From Flavobacterium gillisiae (GTDB lineage: Bacteria > Bacteroidota > Bacteroidia > Flavobacteriales > Flavobacteriaceae), in NCBI RefSeq assembly GCF_900107635.1, contig NZ_FNRD01000009.1, forward strand, positions 1 to 64,000: a DNA stretch of 64,000 bases, in the 5' to 3' direction. This document shows, in pieces, positions 53,471-62,671 of this stretch (position 1 is its first letter; every line of letters starts with the position of its first letter). The notes beneath the pieces were generated by a model. That model was not told where the DNA came from. It made no database searches and saw nothing but the letters and a program-made list of their open reading frames with translations. Position numbers and translations under genes: made by a program.

Positions 53471-56101
53471 ATGACTCATAATCTTTCTGAAGCAGAAAAA
53501 TTAGCTGTTTCTGATAGCTATAGAAATTGGAAAAAATGGGGCCCTTACTTAGCCGAAAGACAATGGGGAACTGTTCGAGAAGATTACAGCGACAATGGAG
53601 ACGCTTGGGAATTTATCAACCACGACAAAGCACGCAGTAATGCGTATCGATGGGGAGAAGAAGGAATTGGTGGTTTTTGCGATTCTCGTGAAATCCTATG
53701 TTTGGCTCCCGCCTTTTGGAACGGAAAAGACCCTATTTTAAAAGAGCGTTTATTTGGTCTTACTAACAATCAAGGAAACCACGGAGAAGATGTTAAAGAA
53801 CTTTATTTTCACCAAGTTTCAACGCCCACGCATTCCTACAACAAATACCTTTATAAATATCCTCAAAACAAATTTCCTTATGACGATTTGGTAACAAAAA
53901 ACCAACGCAGTCGTGAAGAAACTGAATTCGAATTATTAGATACGGATAGTTTTAAAGACAATGCCTATTTTGATTGTTTTATCGAATATGCAAAAGCAGG
54001 TATTGATGATATATTAATGAAAGTTACCGTTGTCAATAGAGGAAAAGATACAGCCGAAATTCATGTACTTCCCCACCTATGGTTCCGTAATTTCTGGAAA
54101 CACAACAACAGGCATCCACGCCCTAGTGTGGAATCTGTTTCAGACAACACTATCCTTTCAAAAAGCAGTCGAAATGACGACTATTATCTTTATCATAATG
54201 AAGGGGTACAATTATTTTGTGAAAACGAAACTAACAACAAGCGTATTTATAACTCAGCTAACGAATACGAGTACGTTAAAGATGGAATTAACAACCATGT
54301 TGTAAGCGGAGAACCTACTGTAAACCCCGAGAAATTTGGAACCAAAGCTGCTGTTTGGCATCAATTTAATTTAAAAGCGGGCGAAGAAAAAAGCATCAAA
54401 ATTCGCTTGAGCAATGTCGCACTTGAAAACCCTTGGACCGACTTCGACACGATATTTGAATTAAGAAAAAAAGAATGTGAAACTTTTTATGACGAAATCA
54501 TAAGTAAAAAAATCCCCAAAACACACCAAGCGATTGCAAGAAGTGCTTTTTCAGGTTTGTTATGGACAAAGCAGTTTTACTATTATGATGTACACAAATG
54601 GCTGTTTGGAGGTGTTGACGAAAAATCAACAACCCACAGGAGAACAGATTCACGTAATTTTAGTTGGCAACACCTTAATAACCGACATGTTATTTCCATG
54701 CCCGATAAATGGGAATATCCTTGGTATGCTGCTTGGGACCTTGCTTTTCATATGGCATCCTTTGTAGAAATCGACCCTTATTTTGCTAAACAGCAACTTT
54801 TATTAGTATTACAAGAAAGCTATATGCATCCTAATGGTCAAATTCCAGCTTATGAATGGAACTTTAGTGATGTAAATCCACCTGTTCATTCTTGGGCAGT
54901 TTGGAATGTTTATGAAAAAGACAAAAAACGAACTGGCAAAGGAGATACCCCATTTTTAGAAAAAGCATTCCAAAAACTCCTAATCAACTTTACTTGGTGG
55001 GTAAACCAAAAAGATAAGAGCGGTACCGATTTATTTGAAGGAGGGTTTTTAGGCTTAGACAACATTGGTGTTTTTGATCGCAATCATATGCCAGAGGGAA
55101 TTAAAAAAATGCAACAGGCAGATGCAACGAGCTGGATGGCAATGTTTTCTTTGAATATGTTGCGTATGTCACTCGAATTAGCAAAAACTAATGAAATTTA
55201 CGAAGAAATATCGGCTAAGTTTTTTAGGCATTTTTTAAATATCGCTTGGGCCATGCATCATATTGGAAAGAAAGATCTTTCGCTTTGGGATGATAAAGAC
55301 AATTTCTATTATGACGTTGTTGAAATGTCTGATGGAACTAATGAACGTCTAAAAGTACGTTCCTTGGTTGGTGTTATTCCAATGTTTGCTGTTGAAATCA
55401 TGAATATTGATTTATTCAAAGAACTAAAAGAATTTCAAAAACGAGCAAACGAAATCATCAGAACACGTCCCGATCTAGCTTCATTAATTTCAAATTTAGA
55501 GAACGCTAATAAAGATGGTAATTTTCTTTTCTCGATTATGCGCGGTTTTAGACTAGAGCATCTTTTAAAACGCTTGTTGGATGAGAATGAATTCCTTTCA
55601 GATTACGGAATTCGTTCCCTTTCTAAATATCATAAAGACCATCCCTTTGTTTTTGGTAACGAAGGACATCACAAAATTCAATACGAACCTGGTGAAAGCC
55701 GTTCCGGTATGTTTGGCGGAAACTCTAACTGGCGTGGCCCTATCTGGATGCCTTTGAATTATATGATTATTCAGTCATTGCGTAAGTATTATACTTTTTA
55801 CGGGCCAACTTATTTATATGAATTCCCTACTGGTTCTGGCACTAAGTTGAACTTAAACGAAATTGCCAACGAGTTAACAAAAAGATTAATTAAACTTTTT
55901 GAACCAGATGAAAATGGCAAATTCGTATACCACTCTGATGATCCGAACCATGTTTTCTCTGAAGAAGAACATTTTAAAAAACAGCATTTCTTCTATGAGT
56001 TTTTTGACGGTGATACTGGAAAAGGACTTGGCGCTTCGCATCAAACAGGATGGACAGCACTAATTGCCAATTTAATTATGGAAATGGAAAACAATCAATA
56101 A
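53471..56101 (+). CDS. GH63-like glucosidase
   Basis: 876 residues, no signal peptide, hence cytoplasmic. Toroid (alpha/alpha)6 glucosidase of the GH63/MGH1-like group. The C-terminal region has WEYPWYAAWDLAFHM (near 416-430), WVNQKDKSG and GNSNWRGPIWMPLNY, where the catalytic acidic residues of this group lie. Bacterial members cleave alpha-glucosides, including oligosaccharides or glucosylated osmolytes such as glucosylglycerate. The substrate is undetermined. It follows an mscS gene, compatible with osmolyte metabolism, but the two are separated by a terminator. Confidence 0.85.
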   Translation: MTHNLSEAEKLAVSDSYRNWKKWGPYLAERQWGTVREDYSDNGDAWEFINHDKARSNAYRWGEEGIGGFCDSREILCLAPAFWNGKDPILKERLFGLTNNQGNHGEDVKELYFHQVSTPTHSYNKYLYKYPQNKFPYDDLVTKNQRSREETEFELLDTDSFKDNAYFDCFIEYAKAGIDDILMKVTVVNRGKDTAEIHVLPHLWFRNFWKHNNRHPRPSVESVSDNTILSKSSRNDDYYLYHNEGVQLFCENETNNKRIYNSANEYEYVKDGINNHVVSGEPTVNPEKFGTKAAVWHQFNLKAGEEKSIKIRLSNVALENPWTDFDTIFELRKKECETFYDEIISKKIPKTHQAIARSAFSGLLWTKQFYYYDVHKWLFGGVDEKSTTHRRTDSRNFSWQHLNNRHVISMPDKWEYPWYAAWDLAFHMASFVEIDPYFAKQQLLLVLQESYMHPNGQIPAYEWNFSDVNPPVHSWAVWNVYEKDKKRTGKGDTPFLEKAFQKLLINFTWWVNQKDKSGTDLFEGGFLGLDNIGVFDRNHMPEGIKKMQQADATSWMAMFSLNMLRMSLELAKTNEIYEEISAKFFRHFLNIAWAMHHIGKKDLSLWDDKDNFYYDVVEMSDGTNERLKVRSLVGVIPMFAVEIMNIDLFKELKEFQKRANEIIRTRPDLASLISNLENANKDGNFLFSIMRGFRLEHLLKRLLDENEFLSDYGIRSLSKYHKDHPFVFGNEGHHKIQYEPGESRSGMFGGNSNWRGPIWMPLNYMIIQSLRKYYTFYGPTYLYEFPTGSGTKLNLNEIANELTKRLIKLFEPDENGKFVYHSDDPNHVFSEEEHFKKQHFFYEFFDGDTGKGLGASHQTGWTALIANLIMEMENNQ

Positions 56102-56114
56102 ATGTACAGATACT

Positions 56115-56145
56115 ATTCCCGTCATTCTTGGCGGGAATTTTTTTT
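56115..56145 (+). terminator. Terminator of the glucosidase gene
   Basis: The stem ATTCCCGTC / GGCGGGAAT has a seven-T run after it. Confidence 0.8.
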
Positions 56146-56193
56146 ACCCAATAATTTGAGCATTTGTATATTCGTTTAATTCTCTAGCTATTA

Positions 56194-56967
56194 TTAATCC
56201 TTACTCGCTTTCGCTAAAGCAACTTCAAGACTTTTACTATCAGAAAGCACTTTGACAATAAGCCCTTCTTTATTAATGATAAAATGGGTAGGAAACGCAT
56301 TGAGTTGCAGTGTCAAATTCATATACGTCTTCATATTGGGAACAACCGAATAAGAAAGCGGGCTTCTAACTAAAAACGGCTTCAATTGCTCTGGCGAATC
56401 TTCGGCTAGACTTATGAAAACGATGTCTTTTCTATTTTTATACTTTTCAACTAATTGATTGACATCTGGAAATTCTTTAAGACAGGCTGCACAATGAATG
56501 TACCAGCATTTTATAACTACAATCTTTCCTTTTAGATTTTCATTTGTAATCAAATTGCCGTTTAAATCTTTGAATGAAAATTCTGGAAATGGTTCAGCTT
56601 CTTTTTTATAATTTTGAATCTCATTGAATGCCACTTCTGAAATGGAAGCCTTAATACTTGTATCTGATGTTGCTTCAATTTTAAAAAGCTTGTAATAAAA
56701 AACGTCCATGTCTGATTCTAAGCGAATGGGGATGTAGTTTCCTTCACTTAACACATTCAGAAAAGTCTCTTTAGTAATTTCTTTTGAATTTGTATCTAAT
56801 GGTACAAAATCTTGAGATAGCATGATATTATCCTTTTGATAGTTGCGCCAATCCAAATAGGTTTTTTGAACTTCAATAGAATTTACCTCTGGTTTCCCTA
56901 ATTTAGTTTGACTAGTACACGATGCGAAAATCAAAACTAAAGAAAGGGTATAAATATTTTTTTTCAT
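56194..56967 (-). CDS. TlpA-like thioredoxin lipoprotein
   Basis: 257 residues from the ATG at 56967. A further 30 upstream codons are open, but the lipoprotein signal (MKKNIYTLSLVLIFASC) begins here. After a spacer of about 110 residues comes a TlpA/ResA-type thioredoxin domain with an intact CAAC active site (WYIHCAACLKEFP) and cis-Pro in NAFPTHFIIN. Periplasmic disulfide reductase or isomerase; substrate unknown. Transcribed alone; the repeat at 57104 lies just upstream. Confidence 0.87.
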   Translation of the reverse strand: MKKNIYTLSLVLIFASCTSQTKLGKPEVNSIEVQKTYLDWRNYQKDNIMLSQDFVPLDTNSKEITKETFLNVLSEGNYIPIRLESDMDVFYYKLFKIEATSDTSIKASISEVAFNEIQNYKKEAEPFPEFSFKDLNGNLITNENLKGKIVVIKCWYIHCAACLKEFPDVNQLVEKYKNRKDIVFISLAEDSPEQLKPFLVRSPLSYSVVPNMKTYMNLTLQLNAFPTHFIINKEGLIVKVLSDSKSLEVALAKASKD

Positions 56968-57103
56968 TACGAATAAATAAGCCTCTAAATTAAGTGATTT
57001 AGAGAACAAACAACGATCTAATCTTCGTTTATTAAGCTGGAGCGCACGCAAAGTCATTACGTCAATGAATTGTTTTTTGAATTTTTACTGTTTCCACCAT
57101 TTT

Positions 57104-57182
57104 CTAGCCCCGATAGCAGCGGCATCCTTTTACTTTTTTCTTTAAAAAGTAAAAGATATAGCGAATAGCGGGAAAAAGCTCC
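57104..57182. repeat. Intergenic hairpin repeat of flavobacterial type
   Basis: The stretch from CTAGCCCCGATAGCAGCGGC to GCGAATAGCGGGAAAAAGCT surrounds the hairpin TTTTACTTTTT / AAAAAGTAAAA (57128-57154). I recall many near-copies of this layout in Flavobacterium intergenic regions. Whether it is mobile, an RNA element or a relic is unknown. Confidence 0.6.
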
Positions 57183-57224
57183 ATATTGACACATTCCCTA
57201 TAATGACAATTAAAACAAATCAAT

Positions 57225-57232
57225 TATATTTG
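57225..57232 (+). promoter_or_regulatory. asnS -7 element
   Basis: Exact TATATTTG, 64 bp before the asnS start. Confidence 0.5.
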
Positions 57233-57295
57233 CATTTACTATTCTTCGATACCCTTTGATATCATCAATGGTATAGTTAAAAATCTAAAATTAAA

Positions 57296-58732
57296 ATGAG
57301 ACATACAAAAGTTAAAGACTTACTAAACAGTACAACGGCGCTTCATGAAGTAAATGCGAAAGGATGGGTGCGAACTTTTAGAAACAATCAATTTATTGCT
57401 TTAAATGATGGATCAACCATCAATAATATACAATGTGTTGTCGATTTTGAGAACACTCCTGATGAAACTTTAAAAAGAATTACTACTGGTGCTGCTATTT
57501 CTGTAACAGGAACTTTGGTCGAAAGTAAAGGTGCGGGACAAAAATTTGAGATTCAAGTTGCAAAACTAGAAATCCTTGGAGATTCAGACGCTGAGAAATT
57601 CCCGATACAACCAAAGAACAAACCAAGTTTAGATTACTTGCGTGAAAATGCACATTTACGTGTTCGTACAAATATGTTTGGTGCGATTATGCGTGTGCGT
57701 TCGGTTTTGTCATATGCAGTTCATAGTTATTTCCAGGAAAAAGGTTTTGTATATGTGAATACGCCTATCGTAACGGGATCTGACGCTGAAGGTGCTGGTG
57801 AAATGTTTAAAGTAACCGCTTTGCCATTTGACGGTACTCCAAGAACCGAAGACGGAAAAGTAAACTATAAAGAAGACTTCTTTGGAAAAGAAACTAACTT
57901 GACGGTTTCAGGACAACTAGAGGCAGAAACGTATGCGATGGCTTTGGGTCAGGTATATACTTTTGGGCCTACGTTTAGAGCTGAAAACTCAAATACTTCT
58001 CGTCACCTTGCAGAATTCTGGATGATTGAGCCAGAGGTTGCTTTTAATGATTTGAATGACAATATGGACTTGGCCGAAGACTTTATTCAGTACGTTATCA
58101 AGTACACAATGGAGAAATGTCCAGAAGATTTGAAATTTCTAGAAACACGTTTATTAGACGAAGAAAAATCAAAACCACAGGCAGAAAGAAGCGAAATGGC
58201 TTTACTTGACAAATTAAATTTTGTTTTGGAAAATAATTTCAAACGCGTATCTTATACTGAAGCAATTGACATTTTAAGAGATTGTACTCCAAATAAAAAG
58301 AAAAAATTCAACTATATTATTAACGAATGGGGTGCTGATTTACAATCAGAACACGAGCGTTACTTAGTAGAGAAACATTTTAAATGTCCGGTAATCTTGT
58401 TTGATTACCCAGCAAATATCAAAGCGTTTTACATGCGTTTGAACGAGGACGGAAAAACAGTTCGTGCGATGGATATCTTATTCCCTGGAATTGGAGAAAT
58501 CGTGGGAGGATCACAAAGAGAAGAGCGTTTTGATGTTTTGGTCGAAAAAATGAAAGCCTTAGGAATTGACGAAGAAGAACTATGGTGGTATTTAGATACA
58601 CGAAGATTTGGTTCAGCAGTCCACTCTGGTTTCGGACTTGGATTTGAAAGATTGGTGTTATTTGTTACTGGTATGACAAACATACGTGACGTAATTCCTT
58701 TTCCAAGAACGCCATTGAACGCGGAGTTCTAA
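57296..58732 (+). CDS. asnS: Asparaginyl-tRNA synthetase
   Basis: 478 residues. An OB-fold anticodon domain (about 1-115) is followed by a class II core, including the FRAENSNTSRHLAEFWMIEPE block and motif 3 GFGLGFERLVLFVTG. Charges tRNA-Asn directly, so the cell need not rely on the Asp-to-Asn amidotransferase route for this codon. Upstream of rpoN, with a hairpin between. Confidence 0.96.
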   Translation: MRHTKVKDLLNSTTALHEVNAKGWVRTFRNNQFIALNDGSTINNIQCVVDFENTPDETLKRITTGAAISVTGTLVESKGAGQKFEIQVAKLEILGDSDAEKFPIQPKNKPSLDYLRENAHLRVRTNMFGAIMRVRSVLSYAVHSYFQEKGFVYVNTPIVTGSDAEGAGEMFKVTALPFDGTPRTEDGKVNYKEDFFGKETNLTVSGQLEAETYAMALGQVYTFGPTFRAENSNTSRHLAEFWMIEPEVAFNDLNDNMDLAEDFIQYVIKYTMEKCPEDLKFLETRLLDEEKSKPQAERSEMALLDKLNFVLENNFKRVSYTEAIDILRDCTPNKKKKFNYIINEWGADLQSEHERYLVEKHFKCPVILFDYPANIKAFYMRLNEDGKTVRAMDILFPGIGEIVGGSQREERFDVLVEKMKALGIDEEELWWYLDTRRFGSAVHSGFGLGFERLVLFVTGMTNIRDVIPFPRTPLNAEF

Positions 58733-58753
58733 GAATAGTTTAAATTGTTTAAA

Positions 58754-58788
58754 GTTTAAAGTTGTTTAAAACGCGAGCAACTTTAAAC
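58754..58788. repeat. Hairpin between asnS and rpoN
   Basis: GTTTAAAGTTG pairs perfectly with CAACTTTAAAC around a 13-nt loop. No T-run follows, so it may be an mRNA processing or partial attenuation element rather than a terminator. Confidence 0.5.
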
Positions 58789-58823
58789 CTTAAATCTTAA
58801 ACTTTTTAAACAAAAAATATAAA

Positions 58824-60290
58824 ATGCTAAAGCAATTTTTAAATTTAAAGTTATCCCAAAAATTATCTCCTCAGCAAATTCAGCTGATGAAGTTAATTCA
58901 ATTGCCTACGCAAGCATTTGAACAACGTTTGATGGAAGAGATGAATGAAAATCCGGCTTTGGAAGCTGGAAAAGAAGAAGATGAGTACGAAAAAGACGAG
59001 TTTGAAAACGAAGACTATGACGACTACGATGATTCTGAATCCGATCGTGTTGACGCAGAAGACATCAATATCGACGAATATCTAAGTAGTGACGACACTC
59101 CAGATTATAAAACCCAAACAAACAATTATAGTGATGATGATGAAGATCGTGAATCTCCATTAGCAGCACCTGTTAGTTTTCATCAAGACCTAATAAATCA
59201 GTTAAATACGTTTATACTGAATGATGACGAACGAGATATTGCCGAATTTTTAGTAGGTAGCATCGACGACATGGGTTATATCCGTCGCAGCATCCCTGAT
59301 ATTGTTGATGACATGGCATTCACTCAAGGGCTTTATACTGATGAAGTTACTGTAGAAAGAATGCTGCATGTTATCCATGAATTAGAACCTTCAGGAGTGG
59401 GCGCCCGCGACTTACAGGAATGTTTGTTGCTGCAATTGAAACACAAAACACCAACGGAATCGGTAGAATTAGCGACTGATATTATCGAAAACCAATTTGA
59501 TGCTTTTACCAAAAAGCATTACGATAAATTAATCCAAAAATATAATGTTTCCAATGAGCAGCTTAAAAAGGCAATTCACGAAATAGAGAAGCTAAACCCA
59601 AAACCGGGTGGTGCTTTTACCGGAAATAATAAAATTACAGAAAATGTGGTTCCCGATTTTGCTATTAGAATCGTTGATGGCGAACTGGAATTAACCTTAA
59701 ACGGAAGGAATGCTCCTAGCCTGCACGTTTCGAAAGATTATCAAGAAATGATGCAGACGTATAAAGAATCTACTGATAAATCAGGCCCTCAAAAAGATGC
59801 TGTTCAATTTATCAAACAAAAATTAGATTCGGCGAAGTGGTTTATAGATGCAATCAGACAACGTCAGGAAACACTTTTTGTTACTATGAATGCGATTATG
59901 CATTATCAAGAAGATTTTTTTCTTGAAGGAGATGAAACTAAGTTGAAACCGATGATTCTGAAAGACATTGCTGACATGGTAGGTCTTGATATTTCGACTA
60001 TTTCCCGAGTAGCAAACAGCAAGTATGTTGAGACTCCTTATGGAACTAAACTGATTAAGGAATTTTTCTCAGAATCGATGAAAAATGATCAAGGAGAAGA
60101 TGTTTCGACTTTGGAAATCAAAAAAATTCTACAAAATATCATTGAGGAAGAAGACAAGAAAAAACCATATCCAGACGATCAATTAGCTGAATTACTTAAA
60201 GAAAAAGGATATCCTATTGCTAGAAGAACCATAGCTAAATACAGAGAACAACTTGACATTCCAGTGGCTAGAATGAGGAAGAAGATTTAA
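58824..60290 (+). CDS. rpoN: RNA polymerase sigma-54 factor
   Basis: 488 residues. Region I with the Gln-rich activator-interacting motif (LSQKLSPQQIQLMKLIQLPT) is followed by an acidic region II (about 50-110, rich in Asp and Glu). Region III follows with the core-binding and helix-turn-helix parts, including DISTISRVANSKYV, and the RpoN box ARRTIAKYRE near the end. Gives specificity for -24/-12 promoters and needs AAA+ activators; no such activator is encoded in this window. Confidence 0.97.
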   Translation: MLKQFLNLKLSQKLSPQQIQLMKLIQLPTQAFEQRLMEEMNENPALEAGKEEDEYEKDEFENEDYDDYDDSESDRVDAEDINIDEYLSSDDTPDYKTQTNNYSDDDEDRESPLAAPVSFHQDLINQLNTFILNDDERDIAEFLVGSIDDMGYIRRSIPDIVDDMAFTQGLYTDEVTVERMLHVIHELEPSGVGARDLQECLLLQLKHKTPTESVELATDIIENQFDAFTKKHYDKLIQKYNVSNEQLKKAIHEIEKLNPKPGGAFTGNNKITENVVPDFAIRIVDGELELTLNGRNAPSLHVSKDYQEMMQTYKESTDKSGPQKDAVQFIKQKLDSAKWFIDAIRQRQETLFVTMNAIMHYQEDFFLEGDETKLKPMILKDIADMVGLDISTISRVANSKYVETPYGTKLIKEFFSESMKNDQGEDVSTLEIKKILQNIIEEEDKKKPYPDDQLAELLKEKGYPIARRTIAKYREQLDIPVARMRKKI

Positions 60291-60318
60291 GATCAGTTAG
60301 TGTCTTTATAGAACCATT

Positions 60319-60380
60319 AAGAATTTAAGAAAATTAAGGTAGTACTTAACCAACTTGAATTCTTGATGCTTTTTTTTTTA
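60319..60380 (+). terminator. Candidate rpoN terminator
   Basis: The outer stem AAGAATTTAAG / CTTGAATTCTT, with an inner TTAAG / CTTAA hairpin, is followed by nine Ts. Confidence 0.55.
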
Positions 60381-60390
60381 AATCAAGGAA

Positions 60391-60659
60391 GCTTTAGATT
60401 ATTAAACTTCATAACACCCCGCTAAATGAGCAAGAAGATAATAAATCGCAAATAGTTTAAAAATATTTCTAGCTAAAAAATAAAAAACCCTTTCTGAGCA
60501 TCAGAAAGGGTTTTTTATTTCATGGATTCGAAGTTGGCTTTAGATTATTAACCTTCATAACGCCCCACTAAGCGAGCACGAAGATAATAAATCACAAATA
60601 AGATAAAAAACAAAAAACCCTTTCTGAGCATCAGAAAGGGTTTTGAATTTCATGGATTG
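60391..60659. repeat. Two tandem copies of a terminator-bearing segment
   Basis: Copy A (60391-60529) and copy B (60537-60659) both begin GCTTTAGATTATTAA and end CATGGATT. Copy A has an extra stretch of about 22 bp. Both have identical hairpins CCCTTTCTGA-GCA-TCAGAAAGGG (near 60488-60510 and 60618-60640) with flanking A/T tracts. The copies differ by point changes in the first half, so the duplication is not very recent. Confidence 0.85.
60548..60631 (-). CDS. Possible 27-residue membrane peptide (doubtful)
   Basis: Copy B encodes, on the minus strand, a 27-residue frame starting ATG inside the terminator stem: a basic start MLRKG, about 14 hydrophobic residues (FLFFILFVIYYL) and a basic end RARLVGRYEG. 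Copy A has an in-frame stop after about ten codons, though its downstream frame still reads LFAIYYLLAHLAGCYEV, a decayed relative. No RBS or promoter is visible. It could equally be chance or the remnant of the 3' end of a membrane-protein gene. Confidence 0.2.
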   Translation of the reverse strand: MLRKGFLFFILFVIYYLRARLVGRYEG

Positions 60660-60667
60660 CACTCAAG

Positions 60668-61291
60668 TTACAGCTCCCTCTCCTTTGGAGAGGGCTGGGG
60701 AGAGGACTCCTGATCTTTTCTCATCGCATGGTAATAGGCGGCACGACTCAAAGGCTCGTATTCTTCTGTTTCTCCTAGCATGACTAATTTCTCATTGTCT
60801 GTTTTACGAAAACTGTAATTAGCTAAATTTCCAGTGCGAGTACATACCGCATGAACTTTGGTAACATATTCAGCAGTTGCCATTAAAGCTGGCATTGGGC
60901 CAAAAGGATTTCCTTTAAAGTCCATATCTAATCCAGCAACAATAACACGGATTCCCTGGTTAGCTAAATCATTACAGACCCGTACGATTTCATCATCAAA
61001 AAATTGTGCTTCATCGATCCCTACAACATCACAGCCTTGTGCTAAAATTGCAATATTTGCAGCTGCAGGTACCGGTGTAGAACGAATTTCATTAGCATTA
61101 TGGGAAACAACCATCTCATCATGATAGCGAGTATCGATCGTAGGTTTAAATATTTCTACTTTTTGTTTGGCAAATTGCGCTCTTTTTAGACGTCGAATAA
61201 GCTCTTCGGTTTTACCCGAAAACATCGAACCGCAGATAACTTCGATCCAACCAAATTGTTCTTTATGATTTACTGTATTTTCGAGAAACAT
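60668..61291 (-). CDS. tdk: Thymidine kinase (TK1 type)
   Basis: 207 residues. P-loop GSMFSGKT at 21-28, catalytic Glu in IDEAQFF, thymidine lasso region. The zinc ribbon, usually four Cys, keeps only one (VCTRTGN). The last 12 residues ([12 protein letters not shown]) are encoded by a palindromic repeat element and are unlikely to be part of the enzyme. Salvages thymidine to dTMP in the cytosol. Confidence 0.93.
   Translation of the reverse strand: MFLENTVNHKEQFGWIEVICGSMFSGKTEELIRRLKRAQFAKQKVEIFKPTIDTRYHDEMVVSHNANEIRSTPVPAAANIAILAQGCDVVGIDEAQFFDDEIVRVCNDLANQGIRVIVAGLDMDFKGNPFGPMPALMATAEYVTKVHAVCTRTGNLANYSFRKTDNEKLVMLGETEEYEPLSRAAYYHAMRKDQESSPQPSPKEREL
60672..60708. repeat. Palindromic repeat at the 3' end of tdk
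   Basis: CCCTCTCC-TTT-GGAGAGGG (60676-60694) is a perfect hairpin followed by GGGGAGAGG. I know this GC-rich string as a dispersed element in Bacteroidota and other genomes. Here it lies inside a coding frame. Confidence 0.75.
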
Positions 61292-61529
61292 TTTGTATTT
61301 TTCTAACTTAAAAAATGAATAGTTTTTATTACTTTGTAATGTAATAAACCGACTTAAGATTTTATACTTTTACGTAGTCTCAAAAGTAGAAAATTTTTAT
61401 CAATTCAATGATTTGTGAACGCTTAATTAAAAATTAAATGTTCCCTATTAAGGGGCTTATTTCTTTAGTAGGATAAAAATTATAGAAAATTATAAACACA
61501 TACGCCATATATACCATAATTCAAACGTC

Positions 61530-62630
61530 ATGAAAAAAAGATTGGAAGCCGATTTAGTCAGCATTGCACACAGAATATTACAACTTAAGAATAAGTCTGA
61601 CATCAATCAATTGTTTTTGGAGACACAAAAACTATATGAAAAACTTGCGGTTTTACGATTTATTGATGAGCAATATGGCACTGTCAGACCTACAATAGGC
61701 CATGCTGAAATTGAAAAAGAAATCGAAGCTTTTTATGACAAAAGTGATGAACTGCCAGTTGAGACCATGATTGAAATGACTGAATTTGTTCCAGTAGAAG
61801 AAGTTCCTGAAGAAGAAGAGGTTGTTTTCGAATACGCTCCTATAGAAGAAATTCCTGCCGAAGAAGTAAACATTCAGCAACCTACCGTAACGGAAGAACC
61901 TATCGAAGAAAAAAGCACTACTGAAGAAGAGGAAGAAGAACTTACTGCAGAAGACGTAAATGATTTAGGTGATTTTGCAGCAGATATAGCAGAACAACCA
62001 GTAGAAGACATCGAAGCTATCGAAGAAGAAGCCTTGAGTGACGAAATGGAATCGGAAGATACAGCGGAAGAAGAAGAAACCGAAGAAGAAATAGTTAAAA
62101 ATGAAGAGCCAGCAACTGAAAAAGAACCTGTAGCAGACTTTAAGGCTTCTTTTGAATTAACTGAAGAGACCGAAGTTGAAACCCCAAAGAAAGAGCAAAC
62201 CATGCAGATTTCGTTTGAAGATCTACTTGGAGGCCATTATAGCGAACCTGATTTTGTAAAAGTCGATGAAATAGAAGCGTTACCACCGGAAACTGTGTTT
62301 GAAGCTGTAGAAAAAACAGAAGAAAAAGAAACGCCTCCGCCAACTAAACCAGTTGAAAAAAATGCTGAATCAAAAACAGTTTCACTGAATGACAAATTTT
62401 CAAAAGGAATCGACATCGATCTAAATGACCGAATCGCATTTGTAAAACATCTTTTTGGCAACAGCAACGAAGATTACAACCGTGTGCTAAGTCAATTAAT
62501 CACTTTTGACAATTTCTATGAAACGCGTAATTTCATTGAAGAAATGGTAAAACCTGACTATAATAATTGGACAGGAAAAGATGATTATGCTGAACGTTTT
62601 ATGGATATCATAGAAAAAAAGTTTCTTTAA
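61530..62630 (+). CDS. Acidic, Glu-rich hypothetical protein
   Basis: 366 residues. An N-terminal helical part (about 1-75, MKKRLEADLVSIAHRILQLK...) is joined to a low-complexity stretch very rich in Glu (about 80-210). A more ordered C-terminal part of about 65 residues follows (VKHLFGNSNEDYNRVLSQLI... to DIIEKKFL). No signal peptide or membrane segment. I recognise the general shape from Flavobacteria, but no function. The C-terminal part is most likely the functional one. Sits between tdk and rsmI, 41 nt ahead of the latter. Confidence 0.75.
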   Translation: MKKRLEADLVSIAHRILQLKNKSDINQLFLETQKLYEKLAVLRFIDEQYGTVRPTIGHAEIEKEIEAFYDKSDELPVETMIEMTEFVPVEEVPEEEEVVFEYAPIEEIPAEEVNIQQPTVTEEPIEEKSTTEEEEEELTAEDVNDLGDFAADIAEQPVEDIEAIEEEALSDEMESEDTAEEEETEEEIVKNEEPATEKEPVADFKASFELTEETEVETPKKEQTMQISFEDLLGGHYSEPDFVKVDEIEALPPETVFEAVEKTEEKETPPPTKPVEKNAESKTVSLNDKFSKGIDIDLNDRIAFVKHLFGNSNEDYNRVLSQLITFDNFYETRNFIEEMVKPDYNNWTGKDDYAERFMDIIEKKFL

Positions 62631-62671
62631 ATATATTTCGAAATACTAATAAAATTCCCGCATAACAGCGT

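Larger units (their letters stand above)
60291..60667. other. Intergenic region made of a terminator and a duplicated segment
   Basis: Holds the rpoN terminator (about 60319-60380) and two diverged copies of a segment of about 130 bp, each with its own terminator hairpin (see the repeat entry). Confidence 0.7.

Noticed and set aside
56968..57057. 30-codon N-terminal extension of the TlpA-like lipoprotein
   Set aside because: It would place a charged leader ahead of the lipoprotein signal peptide.
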